Below are positions 9,304 to 18,633 of a DNA stretch of 64,000 bases, piece after piece. How positions within the stretch are numbered: the stretch's first letter is position 1; each line of letters begins with the position of its first letter. The DNA is from Candidatus Angelobacter sp. Gp1-AA117 (GTDB taxonomy: Bacteria; Acidobacteriota; Terriglobia; Terriglobales; Acidobacteriaceae). A model generated the notes under the pieces. It saw only the letters and a list, made by a program, of their open reading frames with translations. It had not been told where the DNA came from and ran no database searches. The DNA is taken from positions 1-64,000 of the forward strand of contig QHVI01000076.1 of NCBI GenBank assembly GCA_003223515.1, in the 5' to 3' direction. Both the position numbers and the translations under genes were made by a program.

Positions 9304-11379
9304 TTATAGGGATCCCTCGCTACGCGAGGGATTTACAGATAGTAGTTTCCGGGCGGCGGCGATTACTGCGTCCGGAGTGAAGCCGAACTTCTTCTGCAAT
9401 TCCTTCAGCGGGGCTGATGCTCCGAAGGTCTTCATACCGATTGTAATGCCATCCAGACCCACATATTGCGACCAACCCAGAGTAGAAGCCTGCTCCACGG
9501 AGATGCGCGCTCTTACGTCCGGGGGAATTACGCTGTGGCGGTACTCCGGAGTTTGCTGCTCAAAGATTTCCCAGGAGGGCATGCTGACCACGCGCACTCT
9601 GCGTCCTTCCGCCGTGAGCTGCTCATAAGCCGAGATGCACAACGATACCTCGCTGCCGGTGGCCATCAGAATCAACTCCGGCTTGCCATCTTTGGCGTCT
9701 GCCAGCACATACGCGCCTCTGGCAAGGCCTGCGGCGGAGGCATATTTCGCGCGGTCGAGAGTAGGCAGCGGCTGGCGCGACAGAATGAGAGCTACCGGCT
9801 CATGCTTCAGTTGCATGATGACTCGCCACGCCTCAGTGACTTCGTTGGCATCGGCGGGCCGCATTACGATGAATCCGGGTATGGCGCGCAAGGCGGCAAG
9901 CTGCTCTACCGGTTGATGGGTAGGGCCGTCTTCACCCACGCCGATGGAATCGTGGGTAAAGATGTAGATCACCGGAATTTCCATGATGGAAGCCAGCCGC
10001 ATGGGCGCGCGCGAGTAGTCGCTGAAGATCAGGAACCCTGAGCCGAATGGACGAATCTTGCTCAGCGACATGCCATTCAGGGCCGAGCACATGGCGTGCT
10101 CGCGGATGCCAAAGTGCAGGTTTCGTCCGCCGTACTGGCCAGCTTCAAAATCACCTGCGCCTTCAAAGGTGAGCCGCGTTTTTGTGGAGGGGGCCAGGTC
10201 GGCCGCGCCTCCCATCAGCCACGGGACATTTCTGGCCACCACATTCAGCACCTTGGCTGAAGACTCGCGGCTGGCAATGCCTTTGGCATCGGCAGGGAAG
10301 GCGGGCAGATCTTTGTCCCAGCCATCCGGCAGTTCGCGCCGCTGCATGCGGTGAAGCTGATCGGCCAACTGCGGAAACTCTTTCTTGTAGCGTTCGAAAA
10401 GTTGTTCCCACTCCGTTCGCAACTCTTTGCCGCGCTTGCCGATTCCATTGCGGAAGTTCTCGATCACACTATCAGGAATCAGGAATTTGGCGTCCTCCGG
10501 CCAGCCGTAAGCACGCTTGGCAAGTCGAATCTCTTCTTCGCCGAGAGGCTCGCCGTGAGCGGCCTCGGTGTCCTGTTTGTGAGGAGCGCCGTAAGCGATG
10601 TGGCTGTCAACGATGATGAAGGTGGGGCGGTCGCTCTTGAGAAAGGTGTCCAGGGCCCGGCGCAGCATGGTGAGATCGTTGGCATCGCCCACGCGGGTCA
10701 CATTCCATCCATAGCCCATGAAGCGCGCAGCAATGTCTTCACTGAAGGCCAGCGCGGTGTGTCCCTCGATGGTGATGTGATTGTTGTCATAGATCCAGCA
10801 GAGATTTGAGAGCTTGAGGTGTCCGGCGAGCGAGGCGGCTTCACCGGAAAGACCTTCCATCATGTCGCCATCGCCGCACAGGGCGTAGACGTTGTAATTG
10901 AACAGTTCGTAACCGGGCTGGTTGTAGTGAGCAGCCAGCCAGCGCTCGGCCATGGCCATGCCCACCGAGGTAGCCACGCCCTGGCCCAATGGGCCGGTGG
11001 TGGTTTCCACGCCGGAGGTCCAGCGGTACTCAGGATGGCCGGGACACTTGCTGTCCAACTGGCGGAAACGCTTTATATCGTCGAGCTTGACCGAGAGTTC
11101 GCCCAGGGTCTCATAGTTCGGATCGACGGCCTTCACTCCGGTGAGGTGCAGCAGGGAGTAGAGCAGCATGGAGGCGTGCCCGGCGGAGAGCACGAAGCGA
11201 TCACGGTTGGGCCAGATGGGGTCTTCAGGATCGAAGCGCAGCAACTGCTGCCACAGGCAATACACAACCGGGGCCATGGCCATGGGCGTGCCGGGATGGC
11301 CTGAGTTGGCCTGCTGCACGGCATCCATGGCAAGAGTTCTGATGGTATTGATACTGAGCTGATCAATGTTGTCGTTCAT
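9304..11379 (-). CDS. tkt: Transketolase
   Basis: 691 residues. This thiamine-diphosphate enzyme moves two-carbon units between ketose and aldose phosphates. Motifs are SGHPGTPMAMAP (26-37), the ThDP-binding GDGDMMEGLSGEAASLAGH (about 158-176) with DNNHITIEG, and EDGPTHQPVEQLAALR (about 473-488) in the pyrimidine domain. It is the first gene of the sugar-phosphate operon, and no other gene precedes it closely on this strand. The C-terminus is odd. The last residues (NPSRSEGSL) are encoded by a perfect 9-bp palindrome, atccctcgc-tac-gcgagggat on the plus strand, that runs to the stop, so a palindromic element seems to have supplied the final codons. Confidence 0.97.
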   Translation of the reverse strand: MNDNIDQLSINTIRTLAMDAVQQANSGHPGTPMAMAPVVYCLWQQLLRFDPEDPIWPNRDRFVLSAGHASMLLYSLLHLTGVKAVDPNYETLGELSVKLDDIKRFRQLDSKCPGHPEYRWTSGVETTTGPLGQGVATSVGMAMAERWLAAHYNQPGYELFNYNVYALCGDGDMMEGLSGEAASLAGHLKLSNLCWIYDNNHITIEGHTALAFSEDIAARFMGYGWNVTRVGDANDLTMLRRALDTFLKSDRPTFIIVDSHIAYGAPHKQDTEAAHGEPLGEEEIRLAKRAYGWPEDAKFLIPDSVIENFRNGIGKRGKELRTEWEQLFERYKKEFPQLADQLHRMQRRELPDGWDKDLPAFPADAKGIASRESSAKVLNVVARNVPWLMGGAADLAPSTKTRLTFEGAGDFEAGQYGGRNLHFGIREHAMCSALNGMSLSKIRPFGSGFLIFSDYSRAPMRLASIMEIPVIYIFTHDSIGVGEDGPTHQPVEQLAALRAIPGFIVMRPADANEVTEAWRVIMQLKHEPVALILSRQPLPTLDRAKYASAAGLARGAYVLADAKDGKPELILMATGSEVSLCISAYEQLTAEGRRVRVVSMPSWEIFEQQTPEYRHSVIPPDVRARISVEQASTLGWSQYVGLDGITIGMKTFGASAPLKELQKKFGFTPDAVIAAARKLLSVNPSRSEGSL

Positions 11380-11529
11380 CTATCGGTTGCCTCGGGCTGA
11401 GCAATTACGGCAGGTGAAGCGGCTGCGCACAATATGAACAGTTCGGACGTAGAATTCCTGGGATGAAGCAATGGCAGTTGCCATCTATAGTAATTCTACA
11501 AGAAGGGTATTGGATTCTGGAATGAAGAG

Positions 11530-11940
11530 ACCGTTTAAAAACAAAATGAGACGGCGCCCACCACCGTCTCATGAGATACATCGAATTTCCTTCCACAGAA
11601 CTTAGGACATTCAAGGCCGGCAATGACATCTTCCCTCAGCAAGGTTTCTGGATATCGCGCCGGCCTTTGGCGTTGCCACTCCGTTCGTTCTGATGAGTAG
11701 TGCAGGATGAAGCTGGATCGTTACAGGAAAAATTCGTGCTGGTTAACTGACAGAGTGACGGTAGGGGATTCCTCCCTTTCCCCTTCACTGTGTTCAGAGT
11801 CAGGGTCGGAACAAACCACAAAATTAGGACGGGACTGATGGCACTCCCCCTAGCAAATCAATGCTTGAATGCCATCGGCCCCATCCTGTGCCTCAGACGT
11901 TCTTTGTTGATTAGTGCGTAGAAAGGCGGAAACGTTACAA
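11530..11940 (-). ncRNA. Candidate structured RNA, family not recognised
   Basis: A stretch of over 400 bases upstream of tkt with no convincing ORF but several strong stems on the minus strand. These are GATGGCA/TGCCATC (about 11834-11877, enclosing AGCA-ttgatt-TGCT), a GTGA + AGGGGA / TCCCCT + TCAC hairpin (about 11754-11792), AAGGCCGGC/GCCGGCCTT (about 11613-11669), and an intrinsic terminator at 11534-11571. The minus-strand upstream region (11941-11960) is AT-rich. I looked for hallmark words of RNase P RNA, tmRNA, 6S RNA, SRP RNA and cobalamin/c-di-GMP riboswitches and found none. It could be an independent small RNA or the long leader of tkt, although the terminator lies before tkt. 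Purely structural inference. Confidence 0.35.
11534..11571 (-). terminator. Rho-independent terminator
   Basis: On the minus strand an 8-bp stem TGAGACGG...CCGTCTCA is followed by ATTTTGTTTTT. It ends whatever is transcribed from about 11.6-11.95 kb and insulates or attenuates transcription into tkt. Confidence 0.65.
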
Positions 11941-11956
11941 AATAATTTATTATTTT

Positions 11957-12244
11957 TTGGCCGCTACTCCCCCCATGATTCATAAATTAAGAGATACTCA
12001 GCTTAGATTAAGAAAATCCTCAGTGTCCGAAGAACCGTTTCTCCTGGGTAATGCCACTCATCCGTTCGCCGGCTTTCGTGTAACCGCGGCCATTCATGGG
12101 CGGCAAATAGTGCAAAGTTCGCAATTGACCCTGGTACACGGCTTTCTTATGTCTTTCACAATCACCGGGGATTCCGACCAGGACCTTTCCGAGGCCCTGC
12201 GCTCACTCCAAGCAAGTCTGGCTTGGACAGCCGCCGGACCGTAA
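11957..12244 (+). CDS. Small hypothetical protein or gene remnant
   Basis: A 95-codon frame whose second half (residues about 45-90: RQIVQSSQLTLVHGFLMSF, then a TITGDSDQDLSEALRSL helix) reads like the C-terminal strand-helix end of a secreted domain of the type 'gyllsFtf..psee.l..ll.sl'. There is no signal peptide and no clear Shine-Dalgarno (upstream is a T/A run). It may be the tail of a decayed larger gene. It converges on the S9 peptidase gene. No family named with confidence. Confidence 0.3.
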   Translation: MAATPPMIHKLRDTQLRLRKSSVSEEPFLLGNATHPFAGFRVTAAIHGRQIVQSSQLTLVHGFLMSFTITGDSDQDLSEALRSLQASLAWTAAGP

Positions 12245-12274
12245 GCATATACCGGCCCGCGGCTGGCCCGTCTC

Positions 12275-14734
12275 TTACTTGGCATCCCCTGCTTTGGCGG
12301 TGCTGGTGGCATTGGCGGGCGGTGCATTCTTCACCCATTTATCAAACCAGCTCACCATCTCATAAAGGGTATGCTCCACGGATTCGCGTCCCAGATACCC
12401 GTGCGCCTCATAAGGCAGTTGCACGTAGCGGACGATTCCTCCATTACCCTTGATTGCCTGGTACATGCGTTCGCTCTGGATGGGGAAGGTGCCGGAATTG
12501 TCGTCAGCCATGCCGTGGATCAGCAGAATAGGATGCCTGATCTTATCGGCATACATGAAGGGCGAAATCTTCAGGTACATCTCCGGAGCTTCCCACAGGG
12601 TGCGTCGCTCGCTCTGGAAGCCGAATGGTGTCAGCGTGCGGTTGTAAGCACCGCTGCGAGCCACTCCAGCGCGGAACAGGTCAGAGTGGGCCAGCAGGTT
12701 GGCCGTCATGAATGCGCCATAGCTGTGTCCGCCGACTCCTACCCGGTTCGGATCGGTCACGCCCATCTCCACCGCCTTATCAATCGCAGCCTTGGCGCTG
12801 GAGACCACCTGCTCGACGTAGGTGTTGTTCATGGTATCCGGGTCGCCAACCACCGGCATGGTGGCGTTATCCAAGACGGCATAGCCCTGGGTGAGCAGGA
12901 ACAAGTGGGAGATGCCGGAGATGGTGGTGAAGCGGTTGGTTGTTCCAGCTACCTGTCCGGCGGTATCGGCATCATTGAATTCCAGCGGATACGCCCAGAC
13001 GATCGTAGGCAGCCGTTCGCCCTGCTTGTAATTGGCGGGCAGGTACAGGGTGAAAGAGAGGGGGACGCCATCCGCCCGCTTATACGTCACAAGCTGCTTG
13101 GTGATGCCGCGCAACTGCGGTTGAGGATCAGGGAAGTGAGTCAGGACTTTCTTATCATTGGAGCCGGTGGTGCGCAGAAAATAGTTGGGCGGGTTCTCGG
13201 GGCTTTCAAATCTGGTGATGACGCGGGAAGCATCGTCGGCGGCCAGCGCAACTACCTCTTCAAAAGTGCCATCTGCGGAATGGAAGAGCCGCTCGGATTT
13301 CAACGTCTGCAGGTTAAAGCGGTCCAGGAACGGGTATTCTCCTTTGGGTGAAGCTCCCTGGCCAACGAGGAAGATGGAATCACCGTTTTGCCAGATCACT
13401 CGCTGCCCATTGGCAAGGTGGCGCATGACAGGATTGCCGGGATCACGATAACGATCACGGATAGAACGCTCAAAGAGCAGCTTGGGTGTGTGCCCCGGCT
13501 CACTGGCATTCACGATGAAGGTGCGTACCCAGCGGCGGCTGCGGTCAAAGTCGCGCACCAGGCCCATGCCCTTTTCACCCCAGGTCATTCCTGAGAAGCG
13601 ATACTCGGTCTTTGCCAGCTCGACTGGCTGTGATTTGAAGGGGCTGCTGAGAGTGAGCAGGTGGTCGTGATAGGGAACTTTGGCGCGGGTGTCGCCACCA
13701 TCGAGAGCTTCAGCCCAGGCCAGAGTGGCTGGTTCGCTGGGAATCCACTGGTAATCGCGTGCTCCGGTCATTACTCCTTCAATGGGTACATGCTCAGCCA
13801 ACGGCAGGCTGGCCAGCTTGAATTCCAGTTTTCCGGTTGCATCCCATACTTCAACTTCCTTAGGGAAATCATTGAAAGGCAAGAGATAAGAGTAAGGCCG
13901 ATGAAGCCTTACCGACAGGATGTGCTTGCCATCCGGCGAGGTGTCGACGCGAGTGTAGAGCCCAGGCTTGCCTACCTGGACTGTCTTGCCACCTTCGACC
14001 AGCAACAACTGGGAGGCTGAGTAGTAGTCGAACAGGTCTTCGTCATGTGAGCTTTGCAGCAGGTCTTCATAGGTTGCTGCGGGCGATTTCTTACCATCGC
14101 TTTCCTGAATAATGGGGCCATCGGGGGCCTGGGCTTCTGCCGGAGGATTGCCGCGTCCCTGCGGGACAGACTTGACCAGCAGGGCCTTGCTGTCAGGCAT
14201 CCACTGCACGGCTTCCAGCAGAATCGGATTGACCTTTATGCCAAGGATGCGGTGGGCGCTCGCGCTAGCTACATCGCCGACCCAGAGTTCGATACCGTTG
14301 CTGGTGGTGTTGGTGAAGGCGAAATGCTGGCCATCGCCGGACCATTCAGGAGCGCTGAGATAGGCATTCTGCGGGAGCTGGATGGTCTGCTCTTTTCCAT
14401 CCTGAACGCGGATCAGGTGTAAGGCGTTCAGGCGCGGAGGATGGTGCCTGCCATTGGTGATGGGATTGATGCGTATTCCCGCCAGCCGCAGCATGGGCTG
14501 GGCCAGATCAGCAATGGGAGGATTCGCCATGCGGTCAGCAACCAGAAGATAGTCAGATTTGGGACTGGGAATTACTGCCGGCGTGGGGGCAGCGTCCAGA
14601 AGCTCAGGAATCGGCTTGGGTGGCTTCTGGTAACCGTGGGCCACGGCCTGCTGCGCCTGTGCGAGCGCCAGCTGCGTGCACAGAAGGGCGGCAATCACGA
14701 GAATGAGTGAACGGAAACTCTGTTGTTTGCGCAT
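12275..14734 (-). CDS. Secreted S9-family prolyl-oligopeptidase-like peptidase
   Basis: 819 residues from an ATG at 14734 preceded by GAGG at good spacing. A longer frame to 14815 exists but starts inside a repeat. A signal peptide is visible (MRKQQSFRSLILVIAALLCT, then ALAQA cleavage region). The N-terminal half is a beta-propeller-like region (residues about 60-520). The C-terminal alpha/beta-hydrolase carries the serine nucleophile in GGHSYGAF, Asp in HGMADDNSG and His in EAHGYLGRES. The segment SGAYNRTLTPFGFQSE with following TLWEA closely resembles the glutamyl-endopeptidase (CGEP-like) branch of S9. It probably degrades peptides in the periplasm or outside. It stands alone between two repeat-rich gaps. 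Confidence 0.9.
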   Translation of the reverse strand: MRKQQSFRSLILVIAALLCTQLALAQAQQAVAHGYQKPPKPIPELLDAAPTPAVIPSPKSDYLLVADRMANPPIADLAQPMLRLAGIRINPITNGRHHPPRLNALHLIRVQDGKEQTIQLPQNAYLSAPEWSGDGQHFAFTNTTSNGIELWVGDVASASAHRILGIKVNPILLEAVQWMPDSKALLVKSVPQGRGNPPAEAQAPDGPIIQESDGKKSPAATYEDLLQSSHDEDLFDYYSASQLLLVEGGKTVQVGKPGLYTRVDTSPDGKHILSVRLHRPYSYLLPFNDFPKEVEVWDATGKLEFKLASLPLAEHVPIEGVMTGARDYQWIPSEPATLAWAEALDGGDTRAKVPYHDHLLTLSSPFKSQPVELAKTEYRFSGMTWGEKGMGLVRDFDRSRRWVRTFIVNASEPGHTPKLLFERSIRDRYRDPGNPVMRHLANGQRVIWQNGDSIFLVGQGASPKGEYPFLDRFNLQTLKSERLFHSADGTFEEVVALAADDASRVITRFESPENPPNYFLRTTGSNDKKVLTHFPDPQPQLRGITKQLVTYKRADGVPLSFTLYLPANYKQGERLPTIVWAYPLEFNDADTAGQVAGTTNRFTTISGISHLFLLTQGYAVLDNATMPVVGDPDTMNNTYVEQVVSSAKAAIDKAVEMGVTDPNRVGVGGHSYGAFMTANLLAHSDLFRAGVARSGAYNRTLTPFGFQSERRTLWEAPEMYLKISPFMYADKIRHPILLIHGMADDNSGTFPIQSERMYQAIKGNGGIVRYVQLPYEAHGYLGRESVEHTLYEMVSWFDKWVKNAPPANATSTAKAGDAK

Positions 14735-14815
14735 GGAAGCCTCAGGTGGAGAGAATTGAACGGGAAAGTTTAGCACGGCAAACCACCATGGAGACACACA
14801 GGCACGGAGGAACAC

Positions 14816-15051
14816 AGATCAGAATTTTTGCCGCTGATGAACGCTGAAAAACCAAAACTTCACCACAGATCAACACTGATCAACACAGATTGGATGAGAT
14901 CAGAGGAATGGGTAATTGCTCTTGGCTCTTGGCTTTTTGGTCTTTGAGCTCGCAATCTTATCTGTGTGAATCAGTCCAATCTGTGTCATCTGTGTTGAGG
15001 TTTTATCAGCGTCAATCAGTCTCATAAGTGTGATCAGCGATAGGTTTTTGC
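14816..15051. repeat. Large imperfect inverted repeat ('cacagatcaacacagat / gctgatgaacgctga' family)
   Basis: The left arm (14829-14895: ccgctgatgaacgctga...cacagatcaacactgatcaacacagat) and the right arm (14957-15050: tctgtgtgaatcagtcc...ctgtgtcatctgtgttgag...cagcgtcaatcagtc) are inverted complements with mismatches, flanking a central 'gctcttggctcttggc' part. The same design recurs at 31655-31863. It lies between uvrB and the peptidase gene. No ORF. Confidence 0.8.
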
Positions 15052-17040
15052 CTATGTCAGCAATACTTCTTTGGAGCGCAGTTCGCGCACCAGGTCACGC
15101 AGCTTGGCGGCTTTTTCGAATTCGAAGCGCTTGGCGGCTTCGCGCATGTCGTTTTCAAGTTTGCCGATGTAGGCATCCAGCTCTTCCTGTGATTTGAAGT
15201 CGGGCATGCCTTCCACAGCGGCGGTCTCGTCCACGTAATCGGCTTCGGCAATACCAGCCAGCGACATGCTCAATGGACGAATAATCGTCTGCGGAATAAT
15301 GCCATGCTCCTGGTTATAAGCCTCCTGGATGGCACGGCGGCGGTCGGTCTCGTCCATGGCACGCCGCATGGAGTCAGTCATGCGGTCGGCATACAGAATG
15401 GCGCGGCCGTTGACATTGCGGGCGCAGCGTCCAATGGTCTGAATAAGCGAGCCGCTGGAGCGCAGGAAGCCTTCTTTATCGGCATCAAGAATGGCCACCA
15501 GCGAAACCTCAGGTAAATCGAGTCCTTCGCGCAGAAGGTTGATGCCGATCAGCACGTCATATTCACCCTTGCGCAAATCGCGCAGCAGCTTGATGCGTTC
15601 CAGCGTCTCGATTTCAGAGTGCATGTAGCGGCAGCGGACGCCCACTTCGGCGTAGTACTCTGCCAGATCTTCGGCCATGCGTTTGGTCAGGGTGGTCACC
15701 AGCACGCGCTCACCTTTGCTCACGCGGTCGCGTATCTCGTGCAGCAGATCGTCAATCTGCCCCTTTACCGGACGCACCTCTACCTGCGGATCAACCAGTC
15801 CTGTAGGCCGGATGATTTGCTCAATCACTACCCCGGCAGCTTTGGTCAGCTCATAAGGTCCGGGTGTGGCGGACACATAGACCACCTGATTCGCCCGGCC
15901 CTCAAATTCCTCAAACTTCAACGGGCGGTTATCGAGCGCCGAAGGCAGGCGGAAGCCGTATTGAATGAGGTTTTCCTTGCGCGAGCGGTCGCCGTGCCAC
16001 ATGCCATGCAACTGGGGAACCGTCTGGTGCGATTCATCAATGAACATGATGAAATCGCGCTGGAAATAATCGAGCAGCGTGGGTGGCGGCTCTCCCGGCT
16101 GGCGTCCGGAGAAATGGCGCGAATAGTTTTCAATGCCGTGGCAGTAACCGACAGACTTGATCATCTCCAGGTCAAAGCGGGTGCGCTGATGCACGCGCTG
16201 TGATTCCACCAGCCGGCCTTCTTTCTCCAGCTCTTTTTCCCACCACGCCAATTCTTCGAGAATGGTTTCCATGGCGCGGCTCTTCTGGGGCGCCGACATC
16301 ACGTAGTGGCTCTTGGGATAGATGGGCAGGCGGGTGTACTTCTGCTTCACGGTGCCAAAGAGCGGGTCAATCTGGGAGAGCGAATCCACTTCGTCGCCAA
16401 ACAACTCGATACGATAGGCGTTGTCGTCGTAGGTAGGAAAGACCTCGATCACATCACCACGGACGCGGAAGGTGCCGCGCTTGAAATCGACATCATTGCG
16501 TTCGTAGAGGATTTCCACCAGCTTGCTGAAGATGTCATTGCGGCGGATCTTTTGTCCTTTTTCCAGGAAGAGCAGCATGCCGTAATAAGCTTCCGGCGAT
16601 CCCAAGCCGTAGATGCAGCTCACTGAAGCGACAATGATGCAATCACGGCGCTCGAATAACGACCGGGTGGCGGAAAGGCGCAGCTTGTCCAGTTCATCAT
16701 TGATGGTGGCTTCCTTCTCAATGTAGACGTCACCGGCGGGAATGTAGGCCTCAGGCTGGTAGTAGTCGTAATAAGAGACGAAGTACTCGACGGCATTATT
16801 GGGGAAGAACTGCTTGAACTCGTGATAAAGCTGGGCCGCCAGGGTCTTGTTATGAGCAAGAATCAGCGCAGGGCGGTTCAACTGCTCGATGACCTTGGCC
16901 ATGGTGTAGGTCTTGCCCGAACCGGTCACGCCCAGCAGTACCTGGTGCTTTTCTCCGGCGTAGATGCCCCGGTTAAGCTCGTCGATGGCATGTACCTGGT
17001 CGCCCTTGGGCTTGTACTCGCTGACTAGACGAAAATCCAT
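15052..17040 (-). CDS. uvrB: Excinuclease ABC subunit B
   Basis: 662 residues, standard UvrB length. It is the DNA-damage verification helicase of nucleotide excision repair, acting with UvrA and UvrC in the cytoplasm. Walker A is [11 protein letters not shown] (38-48). The beta-hairpin [12 protein letters not shown] (about 91-102), DESH box in [12 protein letters not shown] (about 335-346), helicase motif [12 protein letters not shown] and QTIGRCARN (about 540) are all present. It ends with a UVR domain ([21 protein letters not shown]) for UvrC contact. Monocistronic by context, with repeat-rich gaps on both sides. Confidence 0.98.
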   Translation of the reverse strand: MDFRLVSEYKPKGDQVHAIDELNRGIYAGEKHQVLLGVTGSGKTYTMAKVIEQLNRPALILAHNKTLAAQLYHEFKQFFPNNAVEYFVSYYDYYQPEAYIPAGDVYIEKEATINDELDKLRLSATRSLFERRDCIIVASVSCIYGLGSPEAYYGMLLFLEKGQKIRRNDIFSKLVEILYERNDVDFKRGTFRVRGDVIEVFPTYDDNAYRIELFGDEVDSLSQIDPLFGTVKQKYTRLPIYPKSHYVMSAPQKSRAMETILEELAWWEKELEKEGRLVESQRVHQRTRFDLEMIKSVGYCHGIENYSRHFSGRQPGEPPPTLLDYFQRDFIMFIDESHQTVPQLHGMWHGDRSRKENLIQYGFRLPSALDNRPLKFEEFEGRANQVVYVSATPGPYELTKAAGVVIEQIIRPTGLVDPQVEVRPVKGQIDDLLHEIRDRVSKGERVLVTTLTKRMAEDLAEYYAEVGVRCRYMHSEIETLERIKLLRDLRKGEYDVLIGINLLREGLDLPEVSLVAILDADKEGFLRSSGSLIQTIGRCARNVNGRAILYADRMTDSMRRAMDETDRRRAIQEAYNQEHGIIPQTIIRPLSMSLAGIAEADYVDETAAVEGMPDFKSQEELDAYIGKLENDMREAAKRFEFEKAAKLRDLVRELRSKEVLLT

Positions 17041-17044
17041 TCTC

Positions 17045-17128
17045 TAGACCTTTTTTGCCGCTGATGAACGCTGATAACGCTGAAACCCCAAAATCACCAC
17101 AGATGACACAGATCAAGCCTCTCTGGTG
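17045..17128. repeat. Dispersed intergenic repeat upstream of uvrB
   Basis: Contains 'gccgctgatgaacgctgataacgctgaaa' style wording and 'caccacagatgacacagatcaag', matching the arms of the larger inverted repeat at 14816-15051. Only a half-element (no opposite arm). Confidence 0.7.
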
Positions 17129-17196
17129 ACGAGTTTGAGTGGTGCAAATCTCTTTATTATAACGTGAGTTGGATGGCTGATGGGTGGTGCGAGACA

Positions 17197-17364
17197 TCAC
17201 TTCGGGGAACGGCGCTTGAGCAACTCTTCTTCCCGTTTGCGCAAATTCTCAAAGAATTCGTCTCCACCGATAGGTATCATGCGGCCGCTTTAGTATCGTC
17301 GTACCGCCTATCAAGCATTTTGCGAATTGCGATTTACTTCTTCGTCATATTCTGTTTGCGACAT
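17197..17364 (-). pseudogene. Frameshifted remnant of a small gene (antitoxin-like)
   Basis: Three protein-like pieces on the minus strand lie end to end but in different frames: MSQTEYDEE (from ATG at 17364), then IAIRKMLDRRYDDTKA in the next frame, then GRMIPIGGDEFFENLRKREE and ELLKRRSPK to a TGA at 17197-17199. Two single-base changes (one near 17335, one base lost in the AAAGCGGCCGC stretch near 17280) would restore one continuous protein of about 50 residues. The composition (charged helix, DEFFENLRKREEELL) resembles small addiction-module antitoxins. That family assignment is a guess. No matching toxin is seen beside it. Confidence 0.45.
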
Positions 17365-17397
17365 AGAGAATCTATAGAAACGGTGTATCTCAAAAAG

Positions 17398-17433
17398 CAA
17401 GAGCTAAAAGCCAGGAGCCAGTAGCTAGGAGCT
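17398..17433. repeat. Short 'agctaaaagccaggagcc' repeat
   Basis: Reads caagagctaaaagccaggagccagtagctaggagctt. Related wording occurs at 23893-23920 (gagctaagagccaaaagcc), at 14931-14950 (gctcttggctcttggc) and at the TAGCTAC tract at 5516. Part of the window-wide repeat system; it runs into the 3' end of the LprI-like gene. Confidence 0.55.
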
Positions 17434-18420
17434 TGGTTTTACAAACCACTCCAGCATCGGGATGCGCTGCTGGGTGATCCAGGCTTTCCAGCTTTCGGGA
17501 GTGACTTTGGGATATTTTTTCTTGCCAAATTGCACCCAGGCATCGCGATAAGGAAGCCATGCCTGTTGCGTCTGCCTGATGCCCTCAACCGTGACTGTTC
17601 CCCATTCCTTTGTGCTTCCATTCACAACGGCGGAGTAGGCGGCGTTCATATCGGCGTCAGCTTTGCGGGCGGCTTCTGGGGAGAAGTCGGGCAACTCGCC
17701 TCGTTCCAGAGTTTCCAGCATCTCGATGAATTGCCGCTCCATGAAAGCCTGCTCATGAACCAGAACGGTCCCATTCAAATCTCTTTCTTTGCCGGCATGC
17801 AGTTGAAAGAACTTTTCGGCAACCTGCTGCAGGGATTGAAATGCCTTCTGGTCTGCGGCGCTCCATTTAGAGGTGATTGCTTCGATTTTCTTCCGGCGCG
17901 CAAGACTGTCAAACCTGTCATCGAGAATGGCGCATTGTTCATACATGAAGCGCGCGGCGCTGTGATCGCAGACGGTGAAGCTATTTCCCGTCCAGTGGGC
18001 CTGCTTGTAGCGGGCAAGCTGACGGATGGTTCCGGCAAGATCGTCCGGCGCACCATTCAGTTCACAGGCCAGCTTGATCGCGACATCGAGGTTACGGTTG
18101 GCGCCTTTGCCGTTGGCATAAACCATGGTCAATATGGCCTTGCCGCTGAACGTCCTGGTTTCGCCTCTGTCCATCTCGGCATAAGCGCATTTGCGGGCGG
18201 TGACGGGATCGGCGGGACGTCCGAATCCAAAATACAAGTCTTCGGATACACAGTTGGCAAGGGCCTTGCTTTCATCGGGAGTAGGACGATCTTCCGCAGG
18301 CAATTCAGTGTTTTTAGCCTCAGCACAAAGCCGCTGGCTCATGGGGTCGGTAATCTTCGATTGAGCCATGAGAATTGGCACAGCCATGCATACGAATAGG
18401 ATAAGTTTGAGGATGTGCAT
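17425..18420 (-). CDS. Secreted protein with LprI-like (DUF1311) domain
   Basis: 331 residues with a signal peptide (MHILKLILFVCMAVPILMAQ). The middle carries a Sel1-like helical pair (ARKCAYAEMDRGE... ILTMVYANGKGANRNLDVAIKLACEL). The C-terminal third (DADMNAAYSAVVNG, then GIRQTQQAWLPYRDAW) matches the lysozyme-inhibitor LprI / DUF1311 fold, whose four-helix hairpin is usually secreted. Several cysteines (CAEAK, NCVSE, KCAYAE, ACELNG, CDHSA, EQCAIL) could form disulfides outside the cytoplasm. The role as a lysozyme inhibitor is by family analogy only. The last codons overlap a short repeat. Confidence 0.75.
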   Translation of the reverse strand: MHILKLILFVCMAVPILMAQSKITDPMSQRLCAEAKNTELPAEDRPTPDESKALANCVSEDLYFGFGRPADPVTARKCAYAEMDRGETRTFSGKAILTMVYANGKGANRNLDVAIKLACELNGAPDDLAGTIRQLARYKQAHWTGNSFTVCDHSAARFMYEQCAILDDRFDSLARRKKIEAITSKWSAADQKAFQSLQQVAEKFFQLHAGKERDLNGTVLVHEQAFMERQFIEMLETLERGELPDFSPEAARKADADMNAAYSAVVNGSTKEWGTVTVEGIRQTQQAWLPYRDAWVQFGKKKYPKVTPESWKAWITQQRIPMLEWFVKPSS

Positions 18421-18449
18421 GAGGTGCTGACATTGTGACGGATTTCAAG

Positions 18450-18633
18450 ATTAACCGCAAAGGGCACAACGCAGCAGGGCCGCAACCAGAGCAAGCCTCG
18501 CAGAATTGCCAAAATTGCCATAAATTGTAATCGCCCAGAATTGAAAAACCCTGCCAGCGTCAAAATGAGCTTAGAAATTTCCGCGAAAAAGCACGATTTC
18601 AAGGTTCTTGGGGAACTAAGGACGCAAAGGTAA
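18450..18633. repeat. Repeat-containing gap ('ttaaccgcaaagggc', 'aaggacgcaaaggtaac')
   Basis: The gap between the HAD phosphatase and the LprI-like gene carries two pieces of the commonest repeat family, at 18453-18488 and 18612-18636. The second ends directly at the HAD gene's stop codon. Between them is AT-rich sequence with nothing I can name. Confidence 0.6.

Noticed and set aside
9304-9345. Transcription terminator at the end of tkt
   Set aside because: The 9-bp palindrome is perfect, but there is no T-run on either strand and most of it is inside the coding frame.
11405-11821. Two minus-strand frames of 74 and 61 codons
   Set aside because: Protein composition is poor (Cys/Ser/Pro/His-rich) and both run through RNA stems.
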